A DNA stretch of 56,909 bases. Origin: Thermodesulfovibrionia bacterium. Lineage in GTDB: Bacteria; Nitrospirota; Thermodesulfovibrionia; UBA6902. The notes under the pieces were generated by a model. The model worked only from the letters and a program-made list of their open reading frames with translations, did not search any database and was not told the DNA's origin. Each line of letters starts with the position of its first letter. The first letter of the stretch is position 1. The translations under genes were made by a program, and so were the position numbers. The stretch is from the NCBI GenBank assembly GCA_947259645.1, contig CAMYND010000026.1:1-56909 (forward strand), read 5' to 3'. Positions 17,991 through 26,853 of the stretch are shown here, piece by piece.

Positions 17991-19586
17991 TTATTTAGCA
18001 GACACACAAAATGTTCTGTAATCAATTTCAGGAAAGATGTTGTCCATGGACTCAAGGGCAATGAGGTATTTTTCGGGTATGGATTTCCCTTCGATCCGAC
18101 CTGCAAGGAAATGAAACCTCGCAATGTGGTCTTTTGCGCGGCGTCGGGCATATTCTTCGGAAGTGCCGTTATGAATAATAAATGGCCAGTCAGAGCTCTG
18201 TGCAAGAAGTAATTCACGCATGCACTGGTTGAGAGCCCTTTTTGTCAGCGCAGGGACACGTGCTTTATTGTAGAGGGCGGTGAGTTTTTCCATGCGGTAG
18301 CCGCATTCAGAGAGGTTGTGAAAGATCCAGTCAGTCTTTTCATTCATCCATGTCTGGAAGTATCCTTTATGCCCCCATGTGGAGGCAGCAGGGTAGCCGG
18401 TCTGATGGACTGGATGGCGGGTAAGGTATTCAGCCGGTGTAGTCAGCTCGAGCGTGTCCTGATCAAATGCGGATTTCCGGATCACTAAGTCAAGCCAGAG
18501 AGGGCCTTCAAACCACCAGTGGCCAAAAAGCTCCGCATCAAAGGGCGCTACCACTATGGGCGCTGTTTCCATAATTGATGAAAGGTGATCGATATGGGCG
18601 CACCGGTTGTTTAAAAAATCACCTGCATGAGCTGCTGCCTTTTCCCGGGCCTGTTCTGGCAGATAGGGCTCTTTGTCTGAAACAGGACCGGTTATTCTGT
18701 AGTACTTCATTCCCGTGTCCACACGTATATCTCCTGCAATGTATGGGTGGATGTAGTCAATGTCAAGGTCATAACCTATGTCCCGGTAAAACTCCCGGTA
18801 ATCCGGATCACCGGGATATCCTTCCTGTGCTGACCAGACCTGCTTTGTGCTGTTCCTGTCTCTGCCAAAGGCGGCAACTCCGGAGGGCGTGTACAGAGGC
18901 GCATGTACTCCGTAAAAGGGTGTTGTATCAGCATGCTCCAGACCATGAGACTCGAGGAGAAAATACTGTATCCCCTCTTTTGCGAGAAATTTGTCCAGCC
19001 CCGGGTAATAGGCGCATTCCGGAAGCCACATGCCACGAGGACGGAATCCGAGGACGCTTTCAAAATAATTGAGTCCTGTCACTATCTGGGATGAAACTGA
19101 CTGCTCATGCTGTGACAGGAGGGGAAGTATCGCATGTGTAGCGCTCGTGGTAATCAGCTCAACACTGCCGCTTTTATGAAGCTGTTTGAATGCTGTTATA
19201 ATCTTCCCTTTATAGAGCGTGCTGAACATCTCCTGAGCCTCCAGAAACAGCTGGCGATACATCAGTGCGAGGTTGTGATAGTGTGGGCTCTGGCTGTTGC
19301 GCTTTATCTCTTTCTCGCTTAATTCGATCATATTCTTCAGGTGATTTCTGTACCGTTTCCGGAGCAGAGGGTCTTCCATCATAGCGATCAGTGTCGGAGA
19401 GAGGGAGATCGTCAGCTTGAACGGGACCTGTTCATCGATCAGGCGGTTTAAGCACTTAATAATCGGGATGTAGGTTTCGGTCATTGCCTCAAAGAACCAG
19501 CGCTCCTCAAGAAATGAATCATACTCAGGGTGATGCACATAGGGAAGGTGGGCATGGAGTATAAATGAGAGGTACCCTTTAGGCAT
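17991..19586 (-). CDS. GH57 1,4-alpha-glucan branching enzyme (DUF1957 type), copy 1
   Basis: The 531-residue protein shows the GH57 branching-enzyme motifs: HAHLPYVHHPE (11-21), ATHAILPLL (149-157), GMWLPECAY with nucleophile Glu190, and APFDAELFGHWWFEG with acid/base Asp350. Length matches Thermus/Thermococcus GH57 branching enzymes without their C-terminal extension. It would cut an alpha-1,4 chain and reattach it as an alpha-1,6 branch in the cytoplasm. Its start overlaps the stop of the upstream DUF4912-glycosyltransferase gene by eight bases, so the two are translated together. A second copy at 25179 shares the layout residue by residue. Confidence 0.92.
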   Translation of the reverse strand: MPKGYLSFILHAHLPYVHHPEYDSFLEERWFFEAMTETYIPIIKCLNRLIDEQVPFKLTISLSPTLIAMMEDPLLRKRYRNHLKNMIELSEKEIKRNSQSPHYHNLALMYRQLFLEAQEMFSTLYKGKIITAFKQLHKSGSVELITTSATHAILPLLSQHEQSVSSQIVTGLNYFESVLGFRPRGMWLPECAYYPGLDKFLAKEGIQYFLLESHGLEHADTTPFYGVHAPLYTPSGVAAFGRDRNSTKQVWSAQEGYPGDPDYREFYRDIGYDLDIDYIHPYIAGDIRVDTGMKYYRITGPVSDKEPYLPEQAREKAAAHAGDFLNNRCAHIDHLSSIMETAPIVVAPFDAELFGHWWFEGPLWLDLVIRKSAFDQDTLELTTPAEYLTRHPVHQTGYPAASTWGHKGYFQTWMNEKTDWIFHNLSECGYRMEKLTALYNKARVPALTKRALNQCMRELLLAQSSDWPFIIHNGTSEEYARRRAKDHIARFHFLAGRIEGKSIPEKYLIALESMDNIFPEIDYRTFCVSAK

Positions 19587-21279
19587 TGGTCAGCCCCTTT
19601 AAAATCATTTCATAATACATGAACTGCCTCGCGGCAATCGTCTCATATGAGAGAAATTTGCCGATATTTTTCTGAGCTTCCCTTCTCAGCATGTTTTCTC
19701 CGAGAGGGTTTGCAAGCAGTTCCTGTATGCCCCATACAATAGAGCCGGGATTGTCAAAGGTAATCAGGCCGTTTTCTCCGTGCGTCACACACTGGATGCC
19801 GGATTGCTGCGTGATCAGCACCGGTTTGCCCTGTGAAATAGCCAGGCGGGCCAGCCCTTCATCCTGCAGTGTGCGGGCAGGTATGACCACAAAATCCGAG
19901 TCCATGAGCAATGACTGAAAGCTTTCTCTCTTCAGGTCTCCAGGGAACCGACACTTCTCTCCAATGCCCATGTGCCATACCCGGGATTCCAGTTCTTCCT
20001 GCAGCGGTCCGGTCCCTGCAAACACAAAGTGGGCGTTACTGTGATTTCGGCAGACAGCCGGCAGGGCATCAACCATAATATCGGCCCCGGCAGCATGAGA
20101 TATTTCGCCCGCGAAAAGTACGATAGCCGCGTTCTGGTCCAGGCCAAGCCAGTGCCTCACATCTATGGAATCGGATTGCTCCCCGGAGGGCATATCGCCA
20201 AAGACATGGGGAATAATTACAACATTTTCCGGACGGGCTTTGTACTGTTTGAGAACATCCAGCCTCGTTGACTCCCGTGGTACGATAACAAGTGAAGCAC
20301 TATCAACGGCTTTGTGCTCAATGGAAGATATTTGAGATGATGTTCTGTCTGAGGCGTCTCCTCCCGAGCGCTCATGTTCAGTTGAATACAGGGAGAGAAC
20401 AAGAGGAACATTCAGCTTTTCAGAAGCGGTAATTCCGACCTTTGACGAGTACCAGTCATGGCAGTGGATGATATGAAATGGCTTTTTCTTATGGGCTGCA
20501 CTTACCCTCCTGTATAATGTCTGGGTAGCAGCATTTACTTTTTGAATCAGTGATTTTGCGGTCAGGGCAGCCACATTCTGGGGCTGCGTTGAAAAAAAAC
20601 GGCTTTCTCCCCCCAGTATCTCAAAGGTGTCGGATATTGTTGCAATAACGGATTTTAATTGGCTTTGCAAAAGTTCGTCCCAGGTGATATTAAGAAATAC
20701 ATTGGCTACGGAAAGGGGTTCTGCCCGTTCTGTTTCAGCACGGATGGTGTTCATTTGTTCAAAGACGGGCGCGGCAAAGATGTTGCTGACTGTAAAGGTC
20801 CTGTTAATTGATCCGCCTGCGAAGAGACCAGAAACCTCAAAATTGCCGGATGGTTTATCCCGGCCCATGAAGAGTGTTCCTGAGCGCGCCAGACTATGGA
20901 ACGATCCATCACCGGTAAGAAGGCCTGTTTCCGCGAGATAGTTTCTTGATGAACCCTCAACAGTGAAATAATGACTGCCGGCATGTTCTTTTATATTAAT
21001 ATCAAAAAAAGAATGGGCATTGTATCCGTCAAAGAGGATATCGGTTACATCATAAACCCTCACAATGAGAGAGGGGAAACCTGATTTCTTAGCAAGGCGT
21101 CTGCTCATCAAATCGATAGACTTTGGTTGAATGTGCCAGTATACATGGCCTCTTCGGGGATTAATCATAAAGAGCTCTATATGATCAATCTCTGGAGTGC
21201 TGGCAGGGCTCTGGCTGACTTCCCATGCTACGTCCCTGAGTTGTTTCTGTGAAAGCTTCCTTATTTTAGCTGGCGGCAC
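19579..21279 (-). CDS. DUF4912 domain fused to a GT4-like glycosyltransferase
   Basis: The 566-residue protein has an N-terminal DUF4912 region (about 1-170: IDHIELFMINPRRGHVYWHI, FFDINIKEHAGSHYFTVEG) followed by a GT-B glycosyltransferase. The latter has HIIHCHDWYSSKVG in the donor/acceptor cleft and a C-terminal nucleotide-sugar half (VVIPHVFGDM, ILFAGEISHAAGADIMVDALP, DSDFVVIPARTLQDEGLARLAISQGKPVL), where the EX7E-type segment has QDEGLARLAIS. The HCHDW motif recalls glycogen-synthase-like enzymes. It probably extends or starts glucan chains. It is translationally coupled to the GH57 branching enzyme, and DUF4912 may be a glucan-binding module, an inference supported by a second DUF4912 gene beside the other branching enzyme. 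Confidence 0.82.
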   Translation of the reverse strand: MPPAKIRKLSQKQLRDVAWEVSQSPASTPEIDHIELFMINPRRGHVYWHIQPKSIDLMSRRLAKKSGFPSLIVRVYDVTDILFDGYNAHSFFDINIKEHAGSHYFTVEGSSRNYLAETGLLTGDGSFHSLARSGTLFMGRDKPSGNFEVSGLFAGGSINRTFTVSNIFAAPVFEQMNTIRAETERAEPLSVANVFLNITWDELLQSQLKSVIATISDTFEILGGESRFFSTQPQNVAALTAKSLIQKVNAATQTLYRRVSAAHKKKPFHIIHCHDWYSSKVGITASEKLNVPLVLSLYSTEHERSGGDASDRTSSQISSIEHKAVDSASLVIVPRESTRLDVLKQYKARPENVVIIPHVFGDMPSGEQSDSIDVRHWLGLDQNAAIVLFAGEISHAAGADIMVDALPAVCRNHSNAHFVFAGTGPLQEELESRVWHMGIGEKCRFPGDLKRESFQSLLMDSDFVVIPARTLQDEGLARLAISQGKPVLITQQSGIQCVTHGENGLITFDNPGSIVWGIQELLANPLGENMLRREAQKNIGKFLSYETIAARQFMYYEMILKGLTNA

Positions 21280-21564
21280 TGATCACCTCAATGAAGCGTT
21301 AATGGCGTAATCTTCCAGACTGCAGGTGGAAGTTGAATGAATTTTATATCACATCTTAATGGGATTGCAATAGATCTCTCTTTGTCGTAACTTCAGAAAT
21401 TATCAGGCAACGCGTTCAGAAAGCATACGATCCAGTTATGGCACTGCCTGAAAAGTTGCAACTGCTCCGGTAGAATGATATCCTTGTTTTACTGTATCTC
21501 TCGATATGGTAACGCCCGGGTGTATCATGACCGGCAGATAACAGAAACTCTATGGAGAAATAAA

Positions 21565-22866
21565 ATGGCAGATAATAAAATGATCATATACAACCTGTTC
21601 CCCCTGCTTGCCGGAAAATTCAGTGACTGGGAACCTCACCTTGTCAGGGCTTCGGACCTGGGCTTTAACTGGATATTTGTAAACCCTGTTCAGTCCCCTG
21701 GGTTTTCAGGCAGCCTCTATTCAGTTAAGGATTATTTCAGTTTCAACCCTCTCCTTATCGACGGCAACAGTAGTCAGACTCCGAAGGAGCAGCTACAGAA
21801 AACGATCAAAAAGGCAGAAGAACGTGGCCTCAGGGTGATGGTGGACCTTGTGATTAACCACTGCGCAGTGGATTCAGATATTATTAAGGATCATCCTGCA
21901 TGGTTTCAGTGGAAAAAACCCGGAAAGATATCCCATCCCTTTGCGATGGAAAACGGGAAAAAAATCGTCTGGGGCGACCTTGCCAAGTATGACCACAGGA
22001 ACAAGAAAGACGGGGAGGGGCTGTATCAGTTTTTTTTCTCCATTGTGGAATTTCTCATTGAGGTCGGTTTCAAGGGGTTTCGGTGTGATGCTGCTTACCA
22101 GGTTCCGCGAACCCTGTGGAAGCGGCTCATCAAAGAGACGAAGGACAAATATCCGGGAATAGTCTTTTTTGCGGAGACCCTTGGCTGTACTCCTGATGAA
22201 ACGAGAAAAACTGCGGATGCGGGGTTTGATTACATATTCAACAGCTCGAAGTGGTGGGACCTGAACAGCCCCTGGCTGATCGAACAGTATAACCTTACGA
22301 GGGAAACAGCTCCCTCCGTCAGCTTTCCTGAAAGTCATGACACGGACAGGCTTTGCGCGGAACTTGACGGGAATATCAACGGTATGAAGCAGCGGTATCT
22401 TTTCGCATCGCTTTTTTCAGCAGGGGTAATGATGCCTGTTGGTTTTGAATTTGGTTTCAGGAAAAAACTTCATGTTGTCAAGACCACTCCGGAAGACTGG
22501 GAAAATACACAAACAGATATATCAGAATTTATAAGGAACGTGAACAGGATAAAGGAAACGTATACTGTCTTTCAGGAGGAAGCTCCTACAGAAATACTGA
22601 ACTCGGGCAACGCTGAAGTTCTGGTGATGTGGAAGGCCTCCATATCCACTGCTGATGAGGCGCTGCTTATCCTTAATAAAGACATTAACCATAATCAGGT
22701 TTTTCAGACAAAGAGCCTCGGTGACTTCATGCAGGCAACGTCGCCCTGCAGTGATGTGTCCCCTGAGTTCCGCCTTGACTACCTTCCGGAGCCGTTTACC
22801 TATGAACTCCGTCCGGGACAGGGTATCGTTCTTATTGCATCAAGGGATCTGCCTGCAGAGGACTGA
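21565..22866 (+). CDS. GH13 alpha-amylase-family enzyme
   Basis: The preferred 433-residue product starts at the ATG preceded by tggagaaataaa. The four GH13 regions are present: DLVINHCAVDSD, GFRCDAAYQVP (nucleophile Asp), FFAETLG (acid/base Glu) and FPESHDTDRL (transition-state Asp). It is shorter than maltogenic or GlgE-type enzymes and has no visible starch-binding or N-terminal beta-sandwich domain. Hydrolysis or transfer on short alpha-glucans is likely; the exact specificity cannot be read. No signal peptide, so it is cytoplasmic. The frame is open upstream to 21475, but that part has no family-like sequence. It converges with glgA. Confidence 0.85.
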   Translation: MADNKMIIYNLFPLLAGKFSDWEPHLVRASDLGFNWIFVNPVQSPGFSGSLYSVKDYFSFNPLLIDGNSSQTPKEQLQKTIKKAEERGLRVMVDLVINHCAVDSDIIKDHPAWFQWKKPGKISHPFAMENGKKIVWGDLAKYDHRNKKDGEGLYQFFFSIVEFLIEVGFKGFRCDAAYQVPRTLWKRLIKETKDKYPGIVFFAETLGCTPDETRKTADAGFDYIFNSSKWWDLNSPWLIEQYNLTRETAPSVSFPESHDTDRLCAELDGNINGMKQRYLFASLFSAGVMMPVGFEFGFRKKLHVVKTTPEDWENTQTDISEFIRNVNRIKETYTVFQEEAPTEILNSGNAEVLVMWKASISTADEALLILNKDINHNQVFQTKSLGDFMQATSPCSDVSPEFRLDYLPEPFTYELRPGQGIVLIASRDLPAED

Positions 22867-22881
22867 AGTGATATTTAACTC

Positions 22882-22918
22882 GCTGTTGACGGTGAGATCA
22901 TGAGGATTGGACAACAGC
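22882..22918. terminator. Possible hairpin between convergent GH13 and glgA genes
   Basis: Arms GCTGTTG (22882-22888) and CAACAGC (22912-22918) pair across a 23-base loop in the 75-base convergent gap. No clear U-run follows on either strand, so terminator function is weakly supported. Confidence 0.22.
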
Positions 22919-22941
22919 TGCCAGAACAGGAAAGAGGCGCA

Positions 22942-24414
22942 TTACTTCTCCCGAATATAGTTATAAACATTCAGGTAGTGCTCTCCCGGGTGGTTCCAGG
23001 AGTAATCAGCTTTCATGCCATTTATCATCAGTTCTCTGAAATACTGGGGATAGGAGTACCATTTGCCAATTGCCCGGGATAATGCTGATTCAAGTCCTTC
23101 ATAGTTGTAGGTCTGGAATACATATCCGTTGCGTTCACTAAAGGGTTTATAGGCATGGTCTGCATCAAAAACTGTGTCTGCCAGTCCTCCTGTTTCCCTT
23201 ACTATAGGGACAGTTCCATATTTCATGGCGATAAGCTGGGTCAGCCCGCATGGCTCAAAGAGGCTGGGCATCACTATCATGTCCGAGCCGGCATAAATGA
23301 GATGGGCCAGTTCCTCGCTGAACCCCATCTCAAGATGACAGTCAGGGTTATTGTTCAGGAAACCCTTCAGGTGTATAAAGTGGTTGCTGATCTCACGGTC
23401 AGGGCTGGAACCGAGAAGCACAAACTGACATCCATGTTCCAGCGAATAGAAAAGGGCATGCCTGATGAGCTCAACTCCTTTCTGGCTGTCCAGTCTTCCG
23501 ATGTAGGCAACAATCGGTTTGTAATCGTTCTTGAGCAAAAACCGGTGTCGCATAACTTCCTTGTTGCCGAATTTGAGATCAATATTATTAACTCCATAGT
23601 TATAGGGGATATGTATGTCTGTCTCCGGATTCCAGATTTCATAATCTACCCCGTTCAGGATGCCTCCGATCTTGTTGCCATGTACATAAAGGGTATGACC
23701 AAGTCCTGCGTTGTGAGATGAATGTTTTATCTCATCTGCATACCGGGGAGACACGGTTGTTACAAAATTGGAATAGACAATACCCCCTTTCATCATATTA
23801 ATGGCAAAGGGATTGAAATTGTCCTGAAGCCGTTCAGGGTGGATAAAATGATCAGCACGGTATAACTCTGTTTCACGGAGAATGAACTCTCCGGCCACTC
23901 CCTGGTGTTTAAGGTTATGAAGGGTGTAGCAGACACGGGGGTGTGTCAAGCCGGCTTGCTGGTAGATTTCATAGAGCATGACAGGAACAAGGCCGGTCTG
24001 CCAGTCATGACAATGAATAACGTCAGGATTCTTTCCGGACTGATACAGAAACTCGAGGGCCGCTCTGGAGAAAAAGGCAAATCGCTCCGCATCATCGTCG
24101 CACCCGTAATAGGTTCCTCGATTGAAGAAATTTTTTTCAAATTGAGCGTCTATGAAAAAGCATTTGCGGCCATGGACAAACCCGAAAAATACAGAGCAGT
24201 GGACGCGGCGGTTATAGTAGGGCACCCACAGGTTATCGTATACCTGCTCAAGCCCGTAAATGTGATCATAGCGCATGCAGTCATACTTGGGCAGTATTAT
24301 TTCTACATCATTGCCCCGTATTTCCATCTCTCGGCTGAGCCCGAATACAACATCTGCCAGGCCTCCGACTTTCGCAACAGGGGCACATTCTGACGCTATC
24401 ATGGTTATATACAT
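22942..24414 (-). CDS. glgA: Glycogen/starch synthase GlgA (GT5), resembling plant starch synthase III/IV
   Basis: The 490-residue enzyme has the ADP-glucose-binding KVGGLAD at 15-21, IIHCHDW-type motif DVIHCHDW (131-138), GGILNGVDYEIWNP and the C-terminal EPCGLTQLIAMKYGTVPIVRETGGLAD with the catalytic Glu. VEIILPKYDCM (37-47) and GCDDDAERFAFFSRAALEFL (104-123) are closer to plant SSIII/SSIV than to classical bacterial GlgA. It extends alpha-1,4-glucan from ADP-glucose in the cytoplasm. No glgC is in the window to supply ADP-glucose. It is transcribed alone, divergent from the lone DUF4912 gene and convergent with the GH13 gene. Confidence 0.95.
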   Translation of the reverse strand: MYITMIASECAPVAKVGGLADVVFGLSREMEIRGNDVEIILPKYDCMRYDHIYGLEQVYDNLWVPYYNRRVHCSVFFGFVHGRKCFFIDAQFEKNFFNRGTYYGCDDDAERFAFFSRAALEFLYQSGKNPDVIHCHDWQTGLVPVMLYEIYQQAGLTHPRVCYTLHNLKHQGVAGEFILRETELYRADHFIHPERLQDNFNPFAINMMKGGIVYSNFVTTVSPRYADEIKHSSHNAGLGHTLYVHGNKIGGILNGVDYEIWNPETDIHIPYNYGVNNIDLKFGNKEVMRHRFLLKNDYKPIVAYIGRLDSQKGVELIRHALFYSLEHGCQFVLLGSSPDREISNHFIHLKGFLNNNPDCHLEMGFSEELAHLIYAGSDMIVMPSLFEPCGLTQLIAMKYGTVPIVRETGGLADTVFDADHAYKPFSERNGYVFQTYNYEGLESALSRAIGKWYSYPQYFRELMINGMKADYSWNHPGEHYLNVYNYIREK

Positions 24415-24667
24415 GTTCTGAACTTTCTCTAATTAATATATCAGGTTAACACCAATAATCCAGTATGGATTATTATAAGGCTTTAGTGATAAAATTTTAT
24501 GTTAAAATTATAGCATAGGACCAAATAAGGAAAAGCACGGTAAATATCATGGTGAAGTAAAGACTAACAAACCTCTGAAGAGAAAAAAACATGTCCAGTC
24601 TGCGGAAGGCCCACAGCATGTTCCTGAGCAGACGGCCTCTGGATATAATATAAATACCATTGTAATA

Positions 24668-25123
24668 ATGCCGGTTAACAGCGATACCAGTTTTGTTTAC
24701 TGGGAGGTGACTGACAGGTTGCTGAGGGGAAATATAAGAAAACTGAAATCCGGCTCAGTTCAGTTAATGATCAAAGTTTTTGGCGAAGACGCCAATCAGG
24801 AGATCTGTTCCTTTGAGACAAAAGACAAAATTGGAAAGAGCTACATCAGCTACAAACCTCCTTTGATACCGCTTATTGCAGAGATCGGTATATCAAACGG
24901 CAAGGGATTTGTCGGGCTGTTAAAGTCAAAGTCTGCTTACTCTCCATCTCCAGTAAAAGGTTCCCGGGAGAGGAAAGCGGAAGTCTGGATGACATCTACA
25001 GCAGAAGGCCGGGAAATGTTCTCCATACCGTTCAATGAACGATATATGTCAGGCGCCGAAATAATGGAATATTACAGACGGATAAAAATATCCCATGCCG
25101 CGTCTCTGTTCAGTAGAACATGA
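24668..25123 (+). CDS. Stand-alone DUF4912 protein; 5' end probably longer or frame-shifted
   Basis: The ATG at 24668 gives 151 residues, starting MPVNSDTSFVYWEVTD, a DUF4912 first strand (compare YWHI in the fused copy). The frame stays open upstream to a TAA at 24503 and reads as a plausible Lys/Gln-rich linker running into YNINTIVIMPVNSD, which looks like the missing first strand. That upstream part has no in-frame ATG/GTG/TTG; the nearest ATG (24549), preceded by an aagga-type site, is one base out of frame. A one-base loss near 24552 or a non-standard start may therefore be present. The gene is followed 55 bases later by the second branching enzyme. Confidence 0.65.
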   Translation: MPVNSDTSFVYWEVTDRLLRGNIRKLKSGSVQLMIKVFGEDANQEICSFETKDKIGKSYISYKPPLIPLIAEIGISNGKGFVGLLKSKSAYSPSPVKGSRERKAEVWMTSTAEGREMFSIPFNERYMSGAEIMEYYRRIKISHAASLFSRT

Positions 25124-25178
25124 CCAACTGTTCTCAGAATCCTGGCTTTCTCATGAATAACAGGGTTTCCCCGGGAAC

Positions 25179-26765
25179 ATGATACGAGGATACTGGCTGC
25201 CTGTACTTCATTCTCACCTGCCCTTTGTGAAACATCCGGAACATGAATATTTTCTTGAAGAACACTGGCTCTTTGAAGCTATTACGGAGTCATATATCCC
25301 TCTGCTGATCAATATGAAACAGTTGGTTGAGGAAGAAATCGAGTTCAGGCTGACCCTGTCTCTCGCTCCACCGCTCATGGAGATGCTCTCCGACAAACAA
25401 CTCATGGAGAAGTATGAAATTTACCTCTACAGCCGTATTCAACTGGCTGAACTGGAATCAGAGAGACTGAAAAAAGACACTGATTTCCTTCCCCTTGCCC
25501 TCTTTTATAAAGAAAGGCTGAATCAGATTAAATCCTTTTTCACGGGAGTTCTGAATTCCGATATATTGCAGGGCTACCGGCATTTCAGGGACCTTGGAAA
25601 GCTTGAGGTCATCACTTCCTGCGCCACGCATGGATTTCTTCCGCTGCTCAAAGTCAACCAAAAAGCTGTTGAGGCCCAGGTTTCTCTGGCAGTAGATTCC
25701 TTTATTGGATATTTCGGCGGGCCGCCAGAGGGAATGTGGCTTCCTGAATGCGCTTACTATGAAGGGCTTGACAGAATCCTGAACATGTATGGAATCAGAT
25801 ATTTCTTTCTCGATTCAGAGGGCCTGATGTCCGGAGATCCTGTTCCGAGGTATTCTGTATATGCGCCTGTTTATACCGCGGCGGGAGTGGCAGCCTTCGG
25901 CAGGGACCCGCTGTCTTCCAAACAGGTATGGAGCACCCATGACGGGTACCCCGGTGACTACCAATACAGGGATTTTTATCGCGACGCAGGATATGATCTT
26001 GATTTTGATTATATAAAACCCTTTATCAGTCCTGATGGAACGAGGGTCTTTACGGGTATCAAGTATTACAGAATAACAGGCAGGTCTGATGCAAAAGAGC
26101 CCTATAATCTGCAGGATGCTGCTGACAAGGTGATTGAGCACGCAGTACACTTTCATGATGAACGGGTTGCGCAGATCAAAACAGTTGCCCCGATGATTGA
26201 CCGCCAGCCCGTTGTGGTGTCACCCTATGATGCTGAGCTCTTTGGACATTGGTGGTTTGAAGGCCCTGACTTCCTGTACAGGGTTTTTCGGGAAATCCAT
26301 GAAAAAAAGGAGATCAGATCTATTACGCCTTCAGAGTATTTGAAGCTGTACCCTGAAAACCAGGTGATAGCACCCAGTCCTTCGTCATGGGGATACAGGG
26401 GGTATTATGATGTCTGGCTCAATGAGGATAATGACTGGATATACAGACACCTCCATTACATGGCTGACAGGCTTGAGGAATTGGCCAGCGCCTCGGTGCA
26501 GGAGACTGATACATTGAAAATAAGGCTCTTAAACCAGATGACGCGGGAACTCCTTCTTGCGCAGAGCAGTGACTGGGCCTTTCTGATGTCGACAAACACT
26601 GCCAGAGAGTATTCATCAGCAAGGACGAAAGAGCATATCAAGAACTTTAACCGCCTTGTGGAGTGGTTCTCATCCGGAAATATTGATGTTTCAGAGTTGG
26701 AATGGATGGAGCGTAAACACTCTATTTTCGCGTTTCTGGATTTCCGTGTCTTTGCGGACAGATAG
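25179..26765 (+). CDS. GH57 1,4-alpha-glucan branching enzyme (DUF1957 type), copy 2
   Basis: The 528-residue protein parallels the copy at 17991-19586: HSHLPFVKHPE (11-21), ATHGFLPLL, GMWLPECAY with nucleophile Glu190, and SPYDAELFGHWWFEG with acid/base Asp351. Both share the conserved block GVAAFGRD...SSKQVWS. Branching of alpha-glucan is the expected reaction. It follows the lone DUF4912 gene after 55 bases, just as copy 1 follows a DUF4912-glycosyltransferase, so the pair DUF4912 plus GH57 occurs twice. A strong stem-loop ends the transcript. The copies are clearly diverged, so this is an old duplication rather than a recent one. Confidence 0.92.
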   Translation: MIRGYWLPVLHSHLPFVKHPEHEYFLEEHWLFEAITESYIPLLINMKQLVEEEIEFRLTLSLAPPLMEMLSDKQLMEKYEIYLYSRIQLAELESERLKKDTDFLPLALFYKERLNQIKSFFTGVLNSDILQGYRHFRDLGKLEVITSCATHGFLPLLKVNQKAVEAQVSLAVDSFIGYFGGPPEGMWLPECAYYEGLDRILNMYGIRYFFLDSEGLMSGDPVPRYSVYAPVYTAAGVAAFGRDPLSSKQVWSTHDGYPGDYQYRDFYRDAGYDLDFDYIKPFISPDGTRVFTGIKYYRITGRSDAKEPYNLQDAADKVIEHAVHFHDERVAQIKTVAPMIDRQPVVVSPYDAELFGHWWFEGPDFLYRVFREIHEKKEIRSITPSEYLKLYPENQVIAPSPSSWGYRGYYDVWLNEDNDWIYRHLHYMADRLEELASASVQETDTLKIRLLNQMTRELLLAQSSDWAFLMSTNTAREYSSARTKEHIKNFNRLVEWFSSGNIDVSELEWMERKHSIFAFLDFRVFADR

Positions 26766-26771
26766 TTTTTT

Positions 26772-26853
26772 GTAGGGGCGTCCCGGTGGGACGCCCTTTT
26801 CAATCGCATCTTATTGCAATATTATGAGGGCGAGGCAGCGCCTCGCCCCTACG
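26772..26853. repeat. Composite inverted-repeat element with two hairpins
   Basis: The outer arms GTAGGGGCG (26772-26780) and CGCCCCTAC (26845-26853) are complementary. Inside are two perfect 9-base-pair hairpins: 26776-26796 and 26828-26848 (GGGCGAGGC/GCCTCGCCC with a 3-base loop). The GC-rich hairpins are separated by AT-rich DNA. This is the form of a mobile, REP-like intergenic repeat. The remaining ~215 bases before the next gene hold no gene I can support, only a short direct repeat aaaattaaagat (about 26937 and 26974). Confidence 0.7.
26776..26800 (+). terminator. Rho-independent terminator-like hairpin after branching enzyme copy 2
   Basis: GGGCGTCCC (26776-26784) pairs perfectly with GGGACGCCC (26788-26796) around a three-base loop, followed by TTTT. 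It lies 10 bases after the stop codon. It is also part of a larger inverted repeat ending at 26853. Confidence 0.7.

Noticed and set aside
21475-21564. Thirty-residue N-terminal extension of the GH13 protein
   Set aside because: It has no family resemblance, and a ribosome site lies directly before the ATG at 21565.
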